Shown here: in pieces, positions 7,884-16,349 of the stretch
Layout: each line of letters opens with the position of its first letter
Numbering within the stretch: position 1 is the first letter of the stretch
NCBI RefSeq assembly: GCF_040947875.1
Contig: NZ_JBFRXN010000004.1
Location: 248,001 to 312,000, forward strand
Reading direction: 5' to 3'
Length of the DNA stretch: 64,000 bases
Origin: Pseudomonas sp. MYb118
Lineage (GTDB): Bacteria > Pseudomonadota > Gammaproteobacteria > Pseudomonadales > Pseudomonadaceae
Position numbers and translations under genes: made by a program
The notes under the pieces: model-generated
Databases searched by the model: none
What the model was told of the DNA's origin: nothing
Seen by the model: only the letters and a program-made list of their open reading frames with translations

Positions 7884-10154
7884 TTACTGCGGGGCATTGA
7901 GGTTCAGCGTCGGGGTTTCGTCGAAGAAGTTCCACGGCTTGAGCAGCACATGCACCCACTCGGTCGGCATGATCGGCCATTCCTCGGCGCGGGCCACGTG
8001 GGTGGTGCCGGTGGTCAGCCAGACCACATCGTCGCTGTTCTCGATGGACTGGTTGTCGTGGGTGAATTGCCCCAGGCCCGAGTCCTTGTCCGAGCGGTTC
8101 GGGTATTTGCCTTCCGGGTATTTTTCCTCGGGGTTGTAGCGCGTCACCCACAGTTGCTTGTCCATGAAGCTCAGGCGGTGATAGAGCCATTCGTCCTTGC
8201 CGAAGTTGGCGCCCTTGGCCACCGGGTGGGTGCCGCCGGCGTACGGGATCAACTGGTAGGACACCGGGTTGCCCACCTTGTTTTCCTTGCCCGGGTTGCT
8301 CAGCAGGCGCACGGTCGAGGGGTCGAATTTCTGCGCCGCCTGCTGCTCGGTGCCGACCACACGGGTTTCGGTCTGCATGGTGCTGGTACGCGGCCCGCCA
8401 CGCTCGTTGGCGGCGATCACCGGGTTCACTTCCACCAGTGAGTTGTTCTCGCCGTCCACGTCCATGTCCAGGCGGAAGTTATAGATGTGCTGGTGCGTGG
8501 TGCCGACGATATTGTGGTCCAGCAGGGTGCCGTAGCGCGTGTCTTCCTTGGCCGTGGCTTCGTGCATGGTCCTGGACTTCACGCCCTTGACCGCCTCGAT
8601 GCCGGTGGCGCCGGCGTCGATGCCGATGGTGCCGTTCTGCTGGAAGACCCAGTCGAAGATGTAGTCGTAGTTGCCCACGGTGCTGATCCAGCGCACCACC
8701 AGTTCGCGGCGCTCGGTGCTGAGGTTGGGCTGGCCCATTTCCTGGTGCTTGTATTCCGGGCCGGCGTAACGTTCGAACACCGCCATGGCGCGGGGGATTC
8801 GGGTCGGGGCGCCGGTGTAGTCGGCGATGGTCGCGTCCAGCAGCACGGCGTTTTGCGGCGCGTCCTTGCCCCGGGCAATCGGTGAGGTGAGGGTGCCCAT
8901 GCCGTAGTCGCCGGAGTCCAGGTAGGCCTTGAAGTACCAGCCGCCGTCCGGGTCGCCGTAAGGCACGATCATGCCGCCCAGCGAGCCTTCGTACATGATC
9001 TTGCGTTTCTTACCCTTGTCGTCATAGGTGACGGTGGACAGGATCGGCCCGACCCGCGAGTCCAGGCGCACGTGGAAGTCCCAGTTCTGCCAGTGAATGC
9101 TGTTGCCGGTGATGGTGTAGTTCTTGCCCTCCGGCTCGATGATCTCCAGCGGCTTGACCTGGCTGCCCTTGCGCCCGCGCCCGTCATAGGGCGTGGCTTT
9201 CATCGGCACCGGGATCACCCCGCCGTCCTCGATCTTGATCAGCTTTTTCTGCTCGAGGTCCACCACCGCCACCAGGCCCTCGATCGGGTGCGCCCAGTAG
9301 TTGCCATCCCCGGTGTTCAGGTAGCTGACTATCTTCAGCAGGCGCTTGTCCTGCGCCAGGCCATCCTTGCCGTCGAAGTAGCCGACGGTCAGCGGCGTGG
9401 CCACCACCTGCTTCACATCGTGGATGCCGCGCTTGGCCAGGGCCTGGGCGTAGTCCGGGCTGGCCTCGATGGCCGCCTGCACCGTGGCGAAATCGTCGAG
9501 CAGGACCATGCCATGCGCGCCTTCGATGGGCGTCCAAGACTTGAGGGTCTTGCTGTCGAGGTCCACCAGGGCTTCGCTGACATGCTTGCCGTCGAGCACC
9601 ACGATGCTCGCCTGGCGCGGCTGACTGACCGGCTGCCCGCTCAAGGTGAAATTCCACACCTGATCCTTCGGCGGCTCCTTGACCGACACTTCGGTAAAGC
9701 GCAGCCCCGGCTGGTAGTGCGGCGATTGCTTGACGATGTTCACCGCGCTGTTGATTTCGTCGGCGCTCAGCGGGTTGAGCGGGTTCGGCCGGGTCTCGAC
9801 GACAAAGGTCTTGTCCAGGCCCGACTGGAACACCTGGTTGATGAAGTCCTTGGACATGTAGGCGGTCTTGCCCTTGAACACCACGGGCACCGTCAGCTCC
9901 ATGCGCTTGCCGTTGAGCATCGCCACTTTACTGTTGGGTTTGACCTTGAGGTACACGCCGTCCTTGGCGATCACGAACAGGTCGGCGTAATCGTCCCATT
10001 TGACCGAGGCGCCGAACTCTTCGAGGCCGGCCTGCAGGGGCACCATTTCGGCATGGCCGCCGTGGGCGAGGGCGGTGTCGGCCCAGGCGGGCAGGCCCAG
10101 GGTGATGGCCAGTGCGAGGCGCGCCAGAGGGTGTTTTTTGAATGCGGTGAACAT
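7884..10154 (-). CDS. tynA: Periplasmic copper-containing primary amine oxidase TynA
   Basis: A 756-residue precursor, almost the same length as E. coli TynA (757). It deaminates phenylethylamine, tyramine and similar amines to arylacetaldehydes, with H2O2 and ammonia released in the periplasm. A signal peptide ends near TALAHG (about residues 1-30). The topaquinone-forming tyrosine is the first Tyr of GNYDY at residue 496, equal to mature E. coli Y466 plus the 30-residue leader. The copper ligands are THQH and the later EWVHV, and the catalytic-base Asp is in YLDSGDYGMG. The start at 10154 (MFTAFKK) fits the signal peptide; the frame is open 14 codons further. FeaR is encoded next door. Confidence 0.95.
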   Translation of the reverse strand: MFTAFKKHPLARLALAITLGLPAWADTALAHGGHAEMVPLQAGLEEFGASVKWDDYADLFVIAKDGVYLKVKPNSKVAMLNGKRMELTVPVVFKGKTAYMSKDFINQVFQSGLDKTFVVETRPNPLNPLSADEINSAVNIVKQSPHYQPGLRFTEVSVKEPPKDQVWNFTLSGQPVSQPRQASIVVLDGKHVSEALVDLDSKTLKSWTPIEGAHGMVLLDDFATVQAAIEASPDYAQALAKRGIHDVKQVVATPLTVGYFDGKDGLAQDKRLLKIVSYLNTGDGNYWAHPIEGLVAVVDLEQKKLIKIEDGGVIPVPMKATPYDGRGRKGSQVKPLEIIEPEGKNYTITGNSIHWQNWDFHVRLDSRVGPILSTVTYDDKGKKRKIMYEGSLGGMIVPYGDPDGGWYFKAYLDSGDYGMGTLTSPIARGKDAPQNAVLLDATIADYTGAPTRIPRAMAVFERYAGPEYKHQEMGQPNLSTERRELVVRWISTVGNYDYIFDWVFQQNGTIGIDAGATGIEAVKGVKSRTMHEATAKEDTRYGTLLDHNIVGTTHQHIYNFRLDMDVDGENNSLVEVNPVIAANERGGPRTSTMQTETRVVGTEQQAAQKFDPSTVRLLSNPGKENKVGNPVSYQLIPYAGGTHPVAKGANFGKDEWLYHRLSFMDKQLWVTRYNPEEKYPEGKYPNRSDKDSGLGQFTHDNQSIENSDDVVWLTTGTTHVARAEEWPIMPTEWVHVLLKPWNFFDETPTLNLNAPQ

Positions 10155-10203
10155 GACTGATTTCCCGGTAGAAGCCGATGGCTGGCATGGCTCCACATTG
10201 CTA

Positions 10204-10225
10204 CAGCCCGTAGCGGGCTCTTTTT
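10204..10225 (+). terminator. Hairpin followed by T-run in the tynA leader region
   Basis: On the plus strand AGCCCG-TAG-CGGGCT is followed by CTTTTT, the form of an intrinsic terminator. No plus-strand gene ends here, so it either stops antisense transcription through tynA or forms a hairpin in the tynA 5' leader. The shape is seen directly; the role is inferred. Confidence 0.4.
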
Positions 10226-10259
10226 GTATGCCTGCCAGAATCCTTTGCCTGCGTGCCTA
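10222..10259 (-). promoter_or_regulatory. Candidate FeaR half-sites upstream of tynA
   Basis: Read on the minus strand, TGGCA-8 bases-AAA lies at 10237-10222, matching the TGNCA-N8-AAA pattern I recall for E. coli FeaR sites. A second, weaker half (GGCA-7 bases-AAA) begins 21 bases upstream, two helical turns away on the same face. They sit about 70-105 bases before the tynA start, where an AraC-type activator would be expected. Confidence 0.5.
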
Positions 10260-10322
10260 AATCAACTTTTCCCGCTGACCTGCCGGTCGAGGGCGCCTGC
10301 CCGGCGGCCATTGCTTCTGGTT

Positions 10323-10341
10323 AATACGAAGCATTATTATT
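10323..10341 (+). promoter_or_regulatory. Weak Fur-box-like sequence before fecI
   Basis: AATACGAAGCATTATTATT matches the 19-base Fur consensus at 11 of 19 positions by hand alignment and lies 28 bases before the sigma factor gene. Iron regulation is expected for fecI genes, but this match is only moderate. Confidence 0.35.
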
Positions 10342-10368
10342 CACGCCCCGTCTTCACAGCACACCGCA

Positions 10369-10869
10369 ATGATCCCCAAGCTGCCCCGCAGACACGGCTT
10401 TTTCGAGCATTACGAAGAGTTGGTTGGCACCTGGACCCGTCGCCTGAGAAACCGTCAGCAGGCCGAGGATCTGGCCCACGACACCTTCGTGCGGGTGCTT
10501 GAGTCCGATTCGGCGGACGTTGCGCAGCCCAGGGCCTATCTGCACCAGACTGCGCGCAACATCGCGGTGGATGGTTATCGGCGTGAAGACCGGCGTGGCG
10601 CCATGGAGTCCGAGGCAATTGATGAGGGTGTGTCGTCGTCCGGCGACCCGGAGCATTTCATGTATGCGGTCCAGTTGGCTGATTCCATCGAACGGGCACT
10701 CGCCGAACTGCCGGTCAATTGCCGCAAGGTGTTCGTCTGGCAGAAAATCGAAGGCCTGACCCAGGCTGAAATCGCGCAACGCCTTGGACTGTCCAAGAAC
10801 ATGGTGGAAAAGTATATGATCCGCACCTTGCGGCATCTGCGCGACCGCCTCGACGGACTGCAATCATGA
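10369..10869 (+). CDS. fecI: FecI-type ECF sigma factor
   Basis: A 166-residue extracytoplasmic-function sigma factor of the iron-starvation FecI group. Region 2 is at about residues 10-75 (RQQAEDLAHDTFVRVLE, YLHQTARNIAVDGYRR) and region 4 at about 105-160 (LPVNCRKVFVWQKIEGL, then the helix-turn-helix AQRLGLSKNMVEKYMIRTL). It should direct transcription of the receptor gene downstream once FecR passes on the signal that the receptor is loaded. ATG at 10369. It begins a sigma / anti-sigma / receptor set read in one direction, with fecR 40 bases downstream. Confidence 0.92.
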   Translation: MIPKLPRRHGFFEHYEELVGTWTRRLRNRQQAEDLAHDTFVRVLESDSADVAQPRAYLHQTARNIAVDGYRREDRRGAMESEAIDEGVSSSGDPEHFMYAVQLADSIERALAELPVNCRKVFVWQKIEGLTQAEIAQRLGLSKNMVEKYMIRTLRHLRDRLDGLQS

Positions 10870-10909
10870 GCGGCAGCGCCTTTTCATCCCCAGCCACACA
10901 GGAACTTCC

Positions 10910-11887
10910 ATGATGGATAACTGCGCGTGCGGGCAAACAACGGTTCGCGATGAAGCGGCGCGGTGGTTTGTGCGTCTGCGGGAACCGGCCGTGAGCATCG
11001 AGGAGCATCTGCAGTTCGAGCACTGGCTTAACGAACACCCGCAGCACCGCGATGAATTTCAGTTGCTCCAGGGCCTGTGGTCGGCGGCGGACCTGCTGCC
11101 GGCTGCGCGCCTGCAAGCCTTGTGCGAAACCCCGCCGGCGCGTAACAAGCGTCGGCCGCTGGTGCGTTATGCGGTGGCCGCCAGTGTGCTGGCGGTGGCG
11201 CTTGGCCTGGGGCTATTCAGTGGCTTGAATCAGTCGGGCAGTTATTCGGCCGAGTTCGCCACGACGCTGGGCGAGCGTCGCCATGTGGCGTTGCCGGACG
11301 GTTCGGTGATCGACCTCAACAGCCGCAGCCGACTTCAGGTACGTTTTGAAAAAGGCCAGCGCAACGTCGAGTTGAGCGAAGGCGAAGCCATGTTCAACGT
11401 CGCACACGACAGTGACCGACCCTTCGTGGTCGAGTCGGGCAGCGGCAAGGTTACGGTCACCGGCACCCGTTTCGATGTGCGACGCGGCGCCAGTGACACG
11501 CGGGTCGTGGTCGAGCAGGGCACGGTCAGGGTGCAGGGGCGTGAAGCGCCAGGCGACGTTTTTGTCGCGCTCACCGCTGGCCTCGGCACGCGGGTCGATG
11601 CCCACGGCAACGTCGCTCCGGCTTATGCCGTGAATCCAGCGGAACTGACCGCCTGGCGCAGCGGCAAGCTGGTGTTCAACAACGCCAGCCTCAGCGAAGT
11701 CGTCGAGGAAGTGTCGCGCTATCGCGAAAAACCGCTGACCGTCAGCAACGACCAGGTCGGCCAGTTGCGCCTGACCAGCGTGTTCAAGTCCGACAACACC
11801 GAGGCCTTGCTCAAGGCCCTGCCGAACATCCTGCCGGTGGCCGTGCGCACCCATGCCGACGGCAGCCAGGAAATAATTTCAAAATAG
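10910..11887 (+). CDS. fecR: FecR-type sigma regulator (anti-sigma, inner membrane)
   Basis: A 325-residue FecR protein. The cytosolic N-terminus (about 1-80) has the family signature AARWFVRLREP and HWLNEHPQHRDEF. A single membrane helix lies near residues 84-104 (YAVAASVLAVALGLGLFSG), and the periplasmic FecR and secretin/TonB-short-like domains follow (RHVALPDGSVIDLNSRS, LSEVVEEVSRYREKPL). It relays the signal from the N-terminal plug extension of the receptor to the sigma factor. The ATG at 10910 follows CAGGAAC. It lies between fecI and the receptor gene, with an 87-base gap before the latter. Confidence 0.92.
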   Translation: MMDNCACGQTTVRDEAARWFVRLREPAVSIEEHLQFEHWLNEHPQHRDEFQLLQGLWSAADLLPAARLQALCETPPARNKRRPLVRYAVAASVLAVALGLGLFSGLNQSGSYSAEFATTLGERRHVALPDGSVIDLNSRSRLQVRFEKGQRNVELSEGEAMFNVAHDSDRPFVVESGSGKVTVTGTRFDVRRGASDTRVVVEQGTVRVQGREAPGDVFVALTAGLGTRVDAHGNVAPAYAVNPAELTAWRSGKLVFNNASLSEVVEEVSRYREKPLTVSNDQVGQLRLTSVFKSDNTEALLKALPNILPVAVRTHADGSQEIISK

Positions 11888-11974
11888 ATTCAGGTTTTTT
11901 TCGAGTTCATCGTCTTCTTGTCCAACTGCAACTGGTTTGCATTAACAGACGCACTTCATTGCGCTCACAGGACT

Positions 11975-14407
11975 ATGTTCGACGTGAAAAACTCCACTGC
12001 CAAAAACAACAAATCCCCTTGGCTGCCGCTGGCGCTCGCGCTGGCGGTCAACGTTGCGTTGCCCCAGGCGTTCGCCGCCGATGGTATCCACATCCGCGCG
12101 CAACCGTTGGGCCAGGCCCTGAGCGAACTGGGCCAGCAGACTTCGCTGCAAGTGTTCTTCAGCCCGGAGCTGGTGGCCGGCAAGCAAGCCCCGGCGGTGG
12201 ACGGTGATCTTTCGCCGGAACAGGCCCTGCGCCAATTGCTGCAAGGCAGTGGCCTCGAATATCAGATCGACGAAGGCTCGGTGACCCTGACGCCGGCACC
12301 GACTTCGGCGGCCAATGGCCCGCTGGAACTGGGCGTGACGGACATCAAGGTGGTGGGTGACTGGCTCGGCGACGCCGATGCCGCCGTGGTGCAGAACCAC
12401 CCCGGCGCACGCACGGTAATTCGCCGCGAAGCCATGGTCGAGCAGGGCGCGATGAACGTCGGCGATGTGCTCAAGCGGGTGCCGGGCGTGCAGGTGCAGG
12501 AAGCCAACGGCACCGGCGGCAGCGATATTTCCCTGAACGTTGGGGTACGCGGCCTGACGTCGCGCCTGTCGCCACGCTCCACCGTGTTGATCGACGGCGT
12601 GCCGGCGGCGTTCGCCCCCTACGGCCAGCCGCAATTGTCCATGGCGCCGATTTCCTCGGGCAACCTGGACAGCATCGACGTCGTGCGCGGCGCCGGCTCC
12701 GTGCGCTATGGACCACAGAACGTCGGCGGGGTGATCAACTTCGTCACCCGTGCCATTCCGGAAAAAGCCTCCGCTGAAATCGGCACCACCCTGGAAACCT
12801 CCCAGCACGGTGGCTGGAAGCACATCGACACGGCGTTTGTTGGCGGCACCGCGGACAACGGCATCGGCGTGGCGCTGCTGTACTCGGGCGTCAACGGCAA
12901 CGGTTACCGTGAGCGCAACAACGGCAACGACATCGACGACGTGTTGCTCAAGACCCATTGGGCGCCGACCGATGTCGACGATTTCAGCCTCAACCTGCAT
13001 TACTACGACGCCAGCGCCGACATGCCCGGTGGCCTGACCCAGGCACAGTACGATGCCAACCCGTTCCAGTCCGACCGCAACAACGACAACTTCAGCGGCC
13101 GCCGCAAGGACATCTCGTTCAAGTGGATCCGCCAGATCGACGATCGGACCCAGGCCGAAGTGCTGACCTACTACACCGACAGTTTCCGGGGCAGCAACAT
13201 CGCCGCCCGTGATCAGAAGACCATCGGTTCCTTCCCGCGCACGTATTACACCTTCGGCATCGAACCACGGGTGTCCCATGTGTTCGACGTGGGTCCGACC
13301 ACACAGGAAGTCAGCGTCGGCTATCGCTACCTCAAGGAAGCCATGCACGAAGAGGCCAGCCGCCTGGCGCTGGTCAACAATGAGCCGGTGGTGCGTCCGG
13401 GGTCGGACGGTCATGTGTATCAGGACCGTACCGGCGGCACCGAAGCCAATTCGGTGTACGTCGATAACAAGATCGACGTCGGCAACTGGACCATCACGCC
13501 GGGCATCCGCTTCGAACACATCAGCACCGACTGGCACGACCGCCCGGTGCTCGACACTGCCGGCAAACCGGTGCAGGAAAAACGTCGTGACATCGAGAGC
13601 AACGAGCCACTGCCGGCCCTGAGCGTGATGTACCACGTTTCCGATGCGTGGAAGCTGTTTGCCAACTACGAGACCTCGTTCGGCAGCCTGCAATATTTCC
13701 AGCTTGGCCAGGGTGGTTCGGGTGACGACACGGCCAACGGCCTGGAGCCGGAAAAGGCCAAGACCTACGAGCTGGGGACGCGCTACAACGATGACGTGTG
13801 GGGCGGTGAAGTGACGCTGTTCTACATCGACTTCGACAAGGAACTGCAATACATCAGCAACGATGCCGGCTGGACCAACCTCGGCGCGACCACCCACCAG
13901 GGCATCGAGGCCTCGGTGCATTACGACCTGGCCGCCCTCGATCCGCGCCTGGAAGGCTTGACCGCCAATGCTGGCTACACCTATACCCGTGCGGTGTACG
14001 AGGGCAAGATTCCCGCTTTCGAGGGTCGTGACTTGCCGTTCTATTCGCGCCAGGTCGCGACCGCGGGCCTGCGCTATGACATCGACCGCTGGACCTACAA
14101 CGTCGATGCCTTCGCCCAGTCCAAGCAACGCTCGCCGGGTATTTCGGTGAACGCCAACGGCAGTTTCACCAACAACTACATCACCGAGGGCACGGCGGAT
14201 GGCCAATACGGCGACATTCCGGGTTATGTGACCTGGAACGTGCGTGGCGGCTATGACTTCGGGCCGCAGCTGTCGAACCTGAAGCTGGGGGCGGGGGTGA
14301 AGAACGTGTTCGACAAGCAGTACTTCACTCGTTCCAGTGACAACAATGCGGGGATGTATGTCGGTACGCCGCGGACCTTCTTCGTGCAGGCCAGCGTGGG
14401 CTTCTGA
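11975..14407 (+). CDS. fecA: FecA-type TonB-dependent receptor with signalling domain (ferric citrate)
   Basis: An 810-residue outer-membrane receptor closely resembling E. coli FecA. Shared blocks include VVGDWLGDA, APYGQPQLSMAP, GTADNG, YDASADMPGGL (FecA has DGEADMPGGL) and IDVGNWTITPG. After a signal peptide ending near AFAADG comes the STN signalling domain (about residues 35-105, GIHIRAQPLGQALSEL), then the plug and the 22-strand barrel, ending in aromatic F. The STN domain and the fecI-fecR neighbours show that it senses its substrate as well as importing it. The ATG at 11975 gives a proper signal peptide; a TTG at 11918 also opens the frame but is unlikely. No fecBCDE transporter genes follow. 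Confidence 0.9.
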   Translation: MFDVKNSTAKNNKSPWLPLALALAVNVALPQAFAADGIHIRAQPLGQALSELGQQTSLQVFFSPELVAGKQAPAVDGDLSPEQALRQLLQGSGLEYQIDEGSVTLTPAPTSAANGPLELGVTDIKVVGDWLGDADAAVVQNHPGARTVIRREAMVEQGAMNVGDVLKRVPGVQVQEANGTGGSDISLNVGVRGLTSRLSPRSTVLIDGVPAAFAPYGQPQLSMAPISSGNLDSIDVVRGAGSVRYGPQNVGGVINFVTRAIPEKASAEIGTTLETSQHGGWKHIDTAFVGGTADNGIGVALLYSGVNGNGYRERNNGNDIDDVLLKTHWAPTDVDDFSLNLHYYDASADMPGGLTQAQYDANPFQSDRNNDNFSGRRKDISFKWIRQIDDRTQAEVLTYYTDSFRGSNIAARDQKTIGSFPRTYYTFGIEPRVSHVFDVGPTTQEVSVGYRYLKEAMHEEASRLALVNNEPVVRPGSDGHVYQDRTGGTEANSVYVDNKIDVGNWTITPGIRFEHISTDWHDRPVLDTAGKPVQEKRRDIESNEPLPALSVMYHVSDAWKLFANYETSFGSLQYFQLGQGGSGDDTANGLEPEKAKTYELGTRYNDDVWGGEVTLFYIDFDKELQYISNDAGWTNLGATTHQGIEASVHYDLAALDPRLEGLTANAGYTYTRAVYEGKIPAFEGRDLPFYSRQVATAGLRYDIDRWTYNVDAFAQSKQRSPGISVNANGSFTNNYITEGTADGQYGDIPGYVTWNVRGGYDFGPQLSNLKLGAGVKNVFDKQYFTRSSDNNAGMYVGTPRTFFVQASVGF

Positions 14408-14635
14408 TAGACCGCCATCGCGGGCAAGCCCGCTCCCACAGGGGATTGCATACTCCTGTGGGAATGCTTAACCCTGTGGGAGCGAGCCTGCTCGCGATGG
14501 CGGACTTCCGGTGTACATATCCATTTCTGCGGGAACGGCCGCTCAAGGTTCCGCCCTTACGGCGGGTGACGTTGGGGCTCTGTAGGAGCGAGCTTGCTCG
14601 CGATGGCGGACTTCCGGTGTACATATCCATTTCTG
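14408..14635. repeat. REP units and a repeated TACATATCCATTTCTGCGG segment
   Basis: This gap holds three REP units (near 14412-14441, 14473-14501 and 14579-14606) and a segment containing TACATATCCATTTCTGCGG followed by GGTTCCGCCCTTACGGCGGG. The TACATATCC element occurs twice (about 14515 and 14619). The same pairing is found at 40085-40215 and 41135-41300. Confidence 0.75.
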
Positions 14636-14880
14636 CGGTAACGGCCGCTTTGGGTTCCGCCTTTACGGCGGGTTACTTTGTCGCGCCAAAGTAACCAAAA
14701 CGCCCGGCCCCTGACGTACGGCCCTTCGCTGGCGCTCAGGGTTCCCTCGCTCCGGTCCTGCTCCGTGGGCGCGCCGCCATCGGCCATCCTTGGCCGAGGG
14801 CGGCTAACCCGGCATCCATGCCGGGTTGCCCACTGCGCAGAACCTCCACTCGGCCTTCCGACGGGGCAATCGGTGGCGCC
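14636..14880 (+). repeat. Long 245-bp intergenic repeat, copy 1
   Basis: A 245-base block also present at 40216-40460 (same orientation) and 40890-41134 (inverted), nearly identical by eye. Near its left end are CCGCC..GGCGG and a perfect 10-base inverted repeat, GGTTACTTTG then CAAAGTAACC, around a 6-base loop (14671-14696). CGGCATCCATGCCG forms another small palindrome. It has no convincing reading frame. It looks like a non-autonomous mobile or structured RNA/DNA element. Confidence 0.75.
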
Positions 14881-14902
14881 TGTGGGATCGCGGCTTTGCT
14901 TT

Positions 14903-15003
14903 CTGTAGGAGCGAGTTTACTCGCGATGGACGTCCAGGCACCGCGGGCATCCAGGCATTCCCCGTCATCGTTAACGACCATCGCGAGCAAGCTCGCTCCT
15001 ACA
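14903..15003. repeat. REPIN next to the MFS gene
   Basis: An inverted REP pair with a loop, between the long repeat and the 3' end of the MFS transporter gene. Confidence 0.8.
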
Positions 15004-15032
15004 AGGACACTACAGTCTCTGCTCGTGATCTT

Positions 15033-16184
15033 TCAGACTTTCAAAACCCGCCCACCAATGGCCACCGCCACCAGCAACACTCCCATCAAGCCAAAGGCGA
15101 AACTCAGGCTGCTGCCATGGGCGATGAAGCCGATCACTGCCGGCCCGGCCAGGATTCCTGCGTAACCGAGGGTGGTGATGGCCGGTACGGCGATGCTTTC
15201 CGGCATGACGGTCTGTTTGCCTACGGCGGTGTACAGCACCGGCACGATGTTCGAGCAGCCGGCGCCGAGCATGGCGTAGCCGAGCAGTGCCACTTCCCAG
15301 TCCGGGGCGAAGGTCGCCACGAATAGCCCGGCGGCTGCCAGCAGGCCGCCGCAGACGATCACCCGTGTGGCGCCCAGGCGGTGGACGATGGCGTCGCCGG
15401 TCAGGCGCCCGACGGTCATGGTCAAGGCGAAGGCGGCGTAACCCAGGCCGGCGTAAGCGGTGGCGATTCCGCGTTCCTGCACCAGGAACACCGCGCTCCA
15501 GTCCAGGGCTGCGCCTTCGGCGAGGAAGACGATGAAGCACATGCCGCCGATGAACAGCACGATGCCATGGGGCACCGCGAACGCCGGCCCCGAGCTTTCG
15601 CTGCCGTAGGGCAACATGTGCGGCGCGGCCTTGAGCAGCGCGGCGATCAACAGCACCACGACCACCAGCATGGCGGCCAACGGCGACAGGCCAAGCCCGA
15701 GCAAACCACTGACACCCGCCGCGCCGACGATCCCGCCGAGGCTGAACAGCCCGTGAAAGCCCGACATCATGGTCTTGCCGCTGGCTCGTTCGACGATCAC
15801 CGCTTGCAGGTTCACCGTTGAGTCCACGGTGCCCAGGCCCGCGCCGAACATGAACAGCGCGGCGATCAGCGCCGGCACCGCCGACACCGTGGCCAGCAGG
15901 GGCAGGGCGGCGCAGATCAGCAGCGTGCCGCCGATCATCACCCGCCGGCAGCCGAAGCGCGCCGATAACGCACCGGCCAGCGGCATCGCTAGGATCGAGC
16001 CCACCCCCAGGCACAACAGCAGCAAGCCGAGGGTGCCTTCATCCAGCCCGGCACGGGCCTTGGCATAAGGCACCAGCGGCGCCCAGGCGGCAATGCCGAA
16101 ACCGGCGATGAAAAAAGCCACGCGCGTGGCCATCTGTTGCAGGCGTCCTGGCACGAAGGTGGATTGGGTGTTGAGGCTGGTCAT
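15033..16184 (-). CDS. MFS transporter (YbjJ-like)
   Basis: A 383-residue major facilitator with about twelve hydrophobic segments. The cytosolic signature between helices 2 and 3 is GALSARFGCRRVMIGG. The overall pattern (GFHGLFSLGGIVGA, GLGYAAFALTMTVGRLTGD) resembles the YbjJ-type inner-membrane carriers of unknown substrate. The ATG at 16184 has AGGGAT in front. It is divergent from the DapF-like gene with a 165-base shared promoter region, so the transported compound may be linked to that protein. I cannot name the substrate. Confidence 0.85.
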   Translation of the reverse strand: MTSLNTQSTFVPGRLQQMATRVAFFIAGFGIAAWAPLVPYAKARAGLDEGTLGLLLLCLGVGSILAMPLAGALSARFGCRRVMIGGTLLICAALPLLATVSAVPALIAALFMFGAGLGTVDSTVNLQAVIVERASGKTMMSGFHGLFSLGGIVGAAGVSGLLGLGLSPLAAMLVVVVLLIAALLKAAPHMLPYGSESSGPAFAVPHGIVLFIGGMCFIVFLAEGAALDWSAVFLVQERGIATAYAGLGYAAFALTMTVGRLTGDAIVHRLGATRVIVCGGLLAAAGLFVATFAPDWEVALLGYAMLGAGCSNIVPVLYTAVGKQTVMPESIAVPAITTLGYAGILAGPAVIGFIAHGSSLSFAFGLMGVLLVAVAIGGRVLKV

Positions 16185-16349
16185 ATCGATCCCTGGTCAA
16201 AATACGTCGCGTGCGCAAGGGACAATGGTTGAGCGGTGAGGTTCGACCAGCGTCCTTGCGGTTTTGCGTTAAGGCAGGCCGACATCCTTGCACAGCCAGG
16301 TGACGTTTCGCGATATGTTGTCGGCTTTGATGGGTGGACAGGAGGCGTG

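Noticed and set aside
11942..14206. Long minus-strand frame opposite fecA
   Set aside because: A shadow of the receptor gene with no ribosome site or family match.
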